Positions 60,739 through 64,000 of a stretch of DNA of 64,000 nucleotides are shown here, piece after piece. The notes below the pieces were generated by a model. It saw nothing but the letters and a program-made list of their open reading frames with translations, did not search any database and was not told the origin of the DNA. The position numbers were made by a program, and so were the translations under genes. This DNA is from Mesorhizobium sp. WSM4313 (lineage in GTDB: Bacteria > Pseudomonadota > Alphaproteobacteria > Rhizobiales > Rhizobiaceae), in NCBI RefSeq assembly GCF_002294725.1, contig NZ_NSFT01000001.1, positions 62,001 through 126,000 on the forward strand, written 5' to 3'. Position 1 is the stretch's first letter, and each line of letters opens with the position of its first letter.

Positions 60739-61482
60739 TTAGCTAGCCTTGCGAGCAGGCTCTACAGCCGGAACGGCGGCAGGTCCGAACACATCCTCGA
60801 ACGCAGCTTTCAGCGCGAGGTCGAGGTCGGCCATGGTGACGGGGAGGCCAAGATCGACGAGGCTGGTCACGCCATGATCCGAGACGCCGCAGGGCACGAT
60901 GCCGCTGAAATGGCCGAGGTCCGGCTCGACATTGATGGCGATGCCGTGGAAGCTCACCCAGCGCCGCAGCCGGATGCCGATGGCCGCGATCTTGTCTTCG
61001 GCGGGCGTGCCGTCCGGCAGGGCGGGCCGGTCCGGCCGCACCACCCAGACGCCGACGCGGTCCTCGCGCCGCTCGCCGCGCACGTTGAAGGCGGCGAGCG
61101 TGGCGATGATCCATTGCTCGAGCGCCGCGACGAAGGCGCGCACATCCTCGCGCCGGCGCTTCAGGTCGAGCATCACATAGGCCACGCGCTGGCCAGGACC
61201 GTGATAGGTATATTCGCCGCCGCGCCCGGCGGCAAAAACTGGAAACCGGTTGGGATCGATCAGGTCATTGATTCGCGCGCTGGTGCCGGCGGTGTAGAGC
61301 GGCGGATGCTCGACCAGCCAGACCATCTCGCCGGCAGCACCGCTGCGGATCGCCTCGGCGCGCGCTTCCATGAAGGCCAGCGCGTCCGGATAAGAGGTCA
61401 GGCCAGGCTCGATCACCCATTCCACCGGCGCCGAACCAGGCAAAGGAAGGAACGACGTGGCGATCTGGCTGCGTTCTGTCAT
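60739..61482 (-). CDS. lipB: Octanoyl-[acyl-carrier-protein]--protein octanoyltransferase
   Basis: A 247-residue enzyme that moves octanoyl groups from acyl carrier protein to lipoyl domains, the first step of lipoate synthesis. Seen: [36 protein letters not shown], catalytic Lys in [19 protein letters not shown] and catalytic Cys in [14 protein letters not shown]. Single gene, reading away from the tRNA-Leu; the 239 bases between it and the tRNA show no other gene. Confidence 0.96.
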   Translation of the reverse strand: MTERSQIATSFLPLPGSAPVEWVIEPGLTSYPDALAFMEARAEAIRSGAAGEMVWLVEHPPLYTAGTSARINDLIDPNRFPVFAAGRGGEYTYHGPGQRVAYVMLDLKRRREDVRAFVAALEQWIIATLAAFNVRGERREDRVGVWVVRPDRPALPDGTPAEDKIAAIGIRLRRWVSFHGIAINVEPDLGHFSGIVPCGVSDHGVTSLVDLGLPVTMADLDLALKAAFEDVFGPAAVPAVEPARKAS

Positions 61483-61721
61483 GGAACTTTCTCGATGCTC
61501 CTCTCATATGGCGGCAATCGGCCAAAACGTCCAGTTCCGCCAGTGTGAAGCCGAGCCGCGGAGGCTTGTGCCAGCCGCTTTGCCTGATGCACGTCGTCCT
61601 CCCAAAACCTCTGCGCACTTGTGGGCGATACGCATTCGCGAATATTCCGCTCGGCGCACTTGTTTCGCCGGAAACGATTTGCTACAGGCCCCGGGCCGGT
61701 CGGTTCCGGCTCCTACCACGT

Positions 61722-61806
61722 GCGGTCGTGGCGGAATTGGTAGACGCGCAGCGTTGAGGTCGCTGTGGGGCAACCCGTGGAAGTTCGAGTCTTCTCGACC
61801 GCACCA
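61722..61806 (+). tRNA. tRNA-Leu(GAG)
   Basis: An 85-base class II tRNA. Acceptor GCGGTCG pairs with CGACCGC, then A and encoded CCA. The anticodon arm is CAGCG-TTGAGGT-CGCTG with anticodon GAG, the long variable arm follows (GTGGGGCAACCCGT), and the T loop is TTCGAGT. It reads CUC/CUU codons. Confidence 0.95.
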
Positions 61807-61881
61807 TTCTCCCCAAAAGCCTGTCGAATTTGGCATCGGCGAGCGATCGTTCTCGTCGCTCCCGGCGGTAGACCAAAGTGA

Positions 61882-61914
61882 AGCGGCGGCGGGCCATGAG
61901 ACCGCACCGCCGCT
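61882..61914. terminator. Hairpin between tRNA-Leu and ppc
   Basis: AGCGGCGG (61882-61889) and CCGCCGCT (61907-61914) form an 8-bp stem with a 17-base loop in the 150-base gap between the convergent tRNA and ppc. No long T-run follows on either side, so termination is likely but not certain. Confidence 0.45.
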
Positions 61915-61956
61915 GATGCTTGACGCGAGGTGATTCCGGCAACGGGCAAACCGAGC

Positions 61957-64000
61957 CTATCCCGTCCACCCCAGACCGGCCGAGATGCAGTTGATCGAGA
62001 CGAGCAGGGCGTCGGTCGCCCGCCTTTGATCTGCGCCTGTGCCTGCCCGAACTTCGCGCAGCAGATTGACCTGCAGCCGGTGGATGTCGTGCATCTGCCG
62101 GCGCAGATTGTCGAAACGCCTTTTGAACATCGGAAAGCGCGCGGAAAGGTCGCCTCCCGTAAGGTCGCCGATCAGGCGTCGCGTCAGCTCGTATTCGGCC
62201 GCGATGCGGGCGTGGATTCTTGCCGCCGCATCGCTGTCGGACACCAGGTCGGCATAGAGCCGTGCAATCTCCATGTCGGACTGGTAGAGCGTCTTTTCGG
62301 CCTCGTCGACGATCAGGCGGAAAAAGCGCGAGTGCTCGAACATGCGGGTCAGAAGCTCGCGCCCGGCCTCGCCGCGCACCGTGACGAACGCGCTCAGCGC
62401 GCTGCCGATGCCGTACCAGCCGGTCAAGAGATGTCGGTTCTGGCTCCAGGCGAACACCCATGGAATGGCGCGCAGGTCGGCAATGCCGCTGGCGCCGAAA
62501 CGGCGATCCGGCCGTGAGCCCATTTTCAAGAGCGCCAGTTCGGCAACCGGGCTCGCCTGATTGAAATAATCCAGGAAGCCCGGCTCGGCCATCAATCCGG
62601 CATAGGACGCCTGCGACATGCCGGCGAGCGCTTCCAGCGCTTCGTCGAACTCCGGCGATTCCTTTTGCCTGGCATCGCCGGGCGATCGGATCCCGTGCGC
62701 TAGCACGGCGGCGGCGAGAACCTCAAGCTGGTTGAGGCCGGTGCCGCGATTGGCGAATTTCGACGAAACGACCTCGCCCTGCTCGGTCACCCGCATGGAT
62801 CCGGCTACGGTGCCCTGCGGCTGCGCCGCGATCGCGCGGCCGGTCGGCGCGCCGCCCCGGCTGACGGAGCCGCCGCGGCCGTGAAAGAAACCGATCCTGA
62901 CCTTGTGCTTGCGCCCGATCGCGGCGAGGCGCTTCTGCGCCTTTGCCAGTTCCCAATTGGAAGCCAGGAAGCCGCCGTCCTTGTTGGAATCCGAATAGCC
63001 GAGCATGATTTCCTGGCGCGCGCCGAAATCGCGCACCGTGCGCCGCACCAGCGAGACGCCGAGCAGTTCGTTCAGGATGGCAGGGGCTGCCTGCAGGTCG
63101 GCGATGGTCTCGAACAACGGCACGATCCGCAGCCTGATCGTGCCGTCGCCGCCGGGCGCGGTGGAGAGCCCGCAATATTGCGCCAGCAGATAGACCGCGA
63201 GCAGATCGTCGGCCGAGCGGGTCATGCTGAGGACGAAAGAGCCGACCGCATCGGCATCCGCGCTGGATATTTGTTCGCGGATGACAGCGAATGTCGACAG
63301 CAGTTCACCTGCCTCCGGCGAGATTTGGCTTGCCTCGATCTCCAGCCGCTCGCCCTGGCTGAGCGCCGCGCGGATGCGCGCCGACCATTGCGGCGTGCCG
63401 GCGGCGATCGGATCGGCGGCGTCTATCAGCGCAAACAGCTCGGCCAGCACGCGGTTGACGACCGTGGAGTTCTGCCGGATGTCGAGCGAGACGGTGCGGA
63501 AGCCGAAGCTTCCGACCTGCCAAATGAGCGGCTGGACGAAACGCCTGGCGACCGCGCGGCCGCCGATCGCTTCGAGGACTGATGAGAGGGCGTTGAGATC
63601 GGCGCGAAACGCCTCCGCCGAGGGGTAGGCCGCCTTGCCGCCGTCACGCGTGGCGACCAGCCGGGCCAGCAGGGCCGAAGCGAACTGGCGCAGCGGTTCG
63701 TCAGGGTTGCGGGCGGCTATCTCTTGCGCCTCTCCACTCTTATCCAGCGCTGTCTGCAGCACCGGCCTGAAGCCGGCCGGCAGCTCGATGACGTTCGTGC
63801 TGGCGCTGAGCACCGACACCAGCCGCTGCAACTGCGCCAGATACCAGCCTATGGCGGTGTTGCGGTATTCGGCCATGGCGTAGGCGGTGACTTCGGCTGT
63901 CACATTCGGATTGCCGTCGCGGTCGCCACCGATCCAGGAGGCATAGCGCATGAAGGAAGGAATTCGGATCGGCTCTCCCGGATAGTGGCGCTCGCAGGCG
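61957..64000 (-). CDS. ppc: Phosphoenolpyruvate carboxylase, C-terminal part (5' end beyond the window)
   Basis: At least 680 residues of an enzyme of about 900 that carboxylates phosphoenolpyruvate to oxaloacetate. The frame is open to the window edge (upstream codons read ERHYPGEPIRIPSF), so the start lies beyond 64000. Motifs: SWIGGDRDGNPNVTAEVT, MLGYSDSNKDGGFLASNWEL, the Gly/Arg loop FFHGRGGSVSRGGAPTGRA, and WVFAWSQNRHLLTGWYGIG. The C-terminus ends in GLGWTG rather than the usual QNTG, a small deviation at a site important for activity in other enzymes. Confidence 0.95.
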   Translation of the reverse strand, partial: ACERHYPGEPIRIPSFMRYASWIGGDRDGNPNVTAEVTAYAMAEYRNTAIGWYLAQLQRLVSVLSASTNVIELPAGFRPVLQTALDKSGEAQEIAARNPDEPLRQFASALLARLVATRDGGKAAYPSAEAFRADLNALSSVLEAIGGRAVARRFVQPLIWQVGSFGFRTVSLDIRQNSTVVNRVLAELFALIDAADPIAAGTPQWSARIRAALSQGERLEIEASQISPEAGELLSTFAVIREQISSADADAVGSFVLSMTRSADDLLAVYLLAQYCGLSTAPGGDGTIRLRIVPLFETIADLQAAPAILNELLGVSLVRRTVRDFGARQEIMLGYSDSNKDGGFLASNWELAKAQKRLAAIGRKHKVRIGFFHGRGGSVSRGGAPTGRAIAAQPQGTVAGSMRVTEQGEVVSSKFANRGTGLNQLEVLAAAVLAHGIRSPGDARQKESPEFDEALEALAGMSQASYAGLMAEPGFLDYFNQASPVAELALLKMGSRPDRRFGASGIADLRAIPWVFAWSQNRHLLTGWYGIGSALSAFVTVRGEAGRELLTRMFEHSRFFRLIVDEAEKTLYQSDMEIARLYADLVSDSDAAARIHARIAAEYELTRRLIGDLTGGDLSARFPMFKRRFDNLRRQMHDIHRLQVNLLREVRAGTGADQRRATDALLVSINCISAGLGWTG

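Noticed and set aside
61504..61836. Frames reading through tRNA-Leu
   Set aside because: The peptides derive from the tRNA and its flanks; no ribosome-binding site or conservation pattern.

Overview
The window looks like a chromosomal piece of an alphaproteobacterium of the order Hyphomicrobiales (Rhizobiales), most like Mesorhizobium or a close relative. The evidence is high G+C with strong G/C third positions, an aerobic (late cobalt insertion) cob cluster, a 14-gene rhizobial-type nuo operon, a short prolyl-tRNA synthetase without the editing insert, a DUF1467 gene beside methylmalonyl-CoA epimerase, and a GAAC-N7-GAAC SOS box of the alphaproteobacterial type. Assignment is by gene content and recall of families; no search was run.

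Region 1 (1 to about 17,210) is the right part of an integrated phage-like element. It is bounded on the right by the 3' half of a tRNA-Lys(CTT) gene at 17161-17210, next to a tyrosine integrase (15826-17013) whose upstream region carries paired 8-bp repeats that look like integrase arm sites. Leftward from the integrase come an AlpA-like regulator, a DUF3102-like protein, a replication protein, a small terminase subunit, a chain of ATGA-coupled genes including a ClpP-like protease, a shortened tail hub protein, an Ntn-hydrolase-like protein, a DUF2793 protein, a two-repeat fibre protein, HNH nuclease and, on the far left, accessory genes (XRE regulator with operators, PemK/MazF-like protein, acidic protein operon). 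No large terminase, portal, major capsid or tape-measure gene is visible, so the element is a deleted prophage, a satellite, or has those genes left of the window.

Region 2 (17,387-33,900) is the cobalamin gene cluster. A cobalamin riboswitch (about 33,690-33,840, minus strand) precedes a DUF1636 protein, cobW, cobN, cobG, cobH, cobI and cobJ; cobK lies alone on the plus strand; cobL, cobE, cobM, cobA, cobB, cobS and cobT follow on the minus strand. Together they cover most steps from uroporphyrinogen III to cobyrinate diamide, cobalt insertion (CobN), and late nucleotide-loop assembly. cobF is not in the window. Two palindromic repeats sit in frame inside cobG and cobN and add related peptides of about 54-60 residues.

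Region 3 (33,910-52,200) holds a YcaQ/AlkZ-family protein and the complete respiratory complex I operon nuoABCDEF-(HhH protein)-GHIJKLMN, ending in birA. NuoE has a long Ala/Pro-rich tail with a terminal helix-hairpin-helix-like domain that recurs in the extra gene between nuoF and nuoG.

Region 4 (52,300-64,000) is core genes: rnj (RNase J), mce, DUF1467, proS, lipoprotein export genes lolC/E-type and lolD, an SOS-box-controlled 28-residue membrane peptide, an SRPBCC-M50 membrane protease-like protein, lipB, tRNA-Leu(GAG) and a 5'-truncated (window edge) ppc. Several intergenic palindromic elements separate these units. The most interesting signals are the tandem LexA boxes in front of the 28-residue membrane peptide, and the in-frame palindromic elements in two cob genes.
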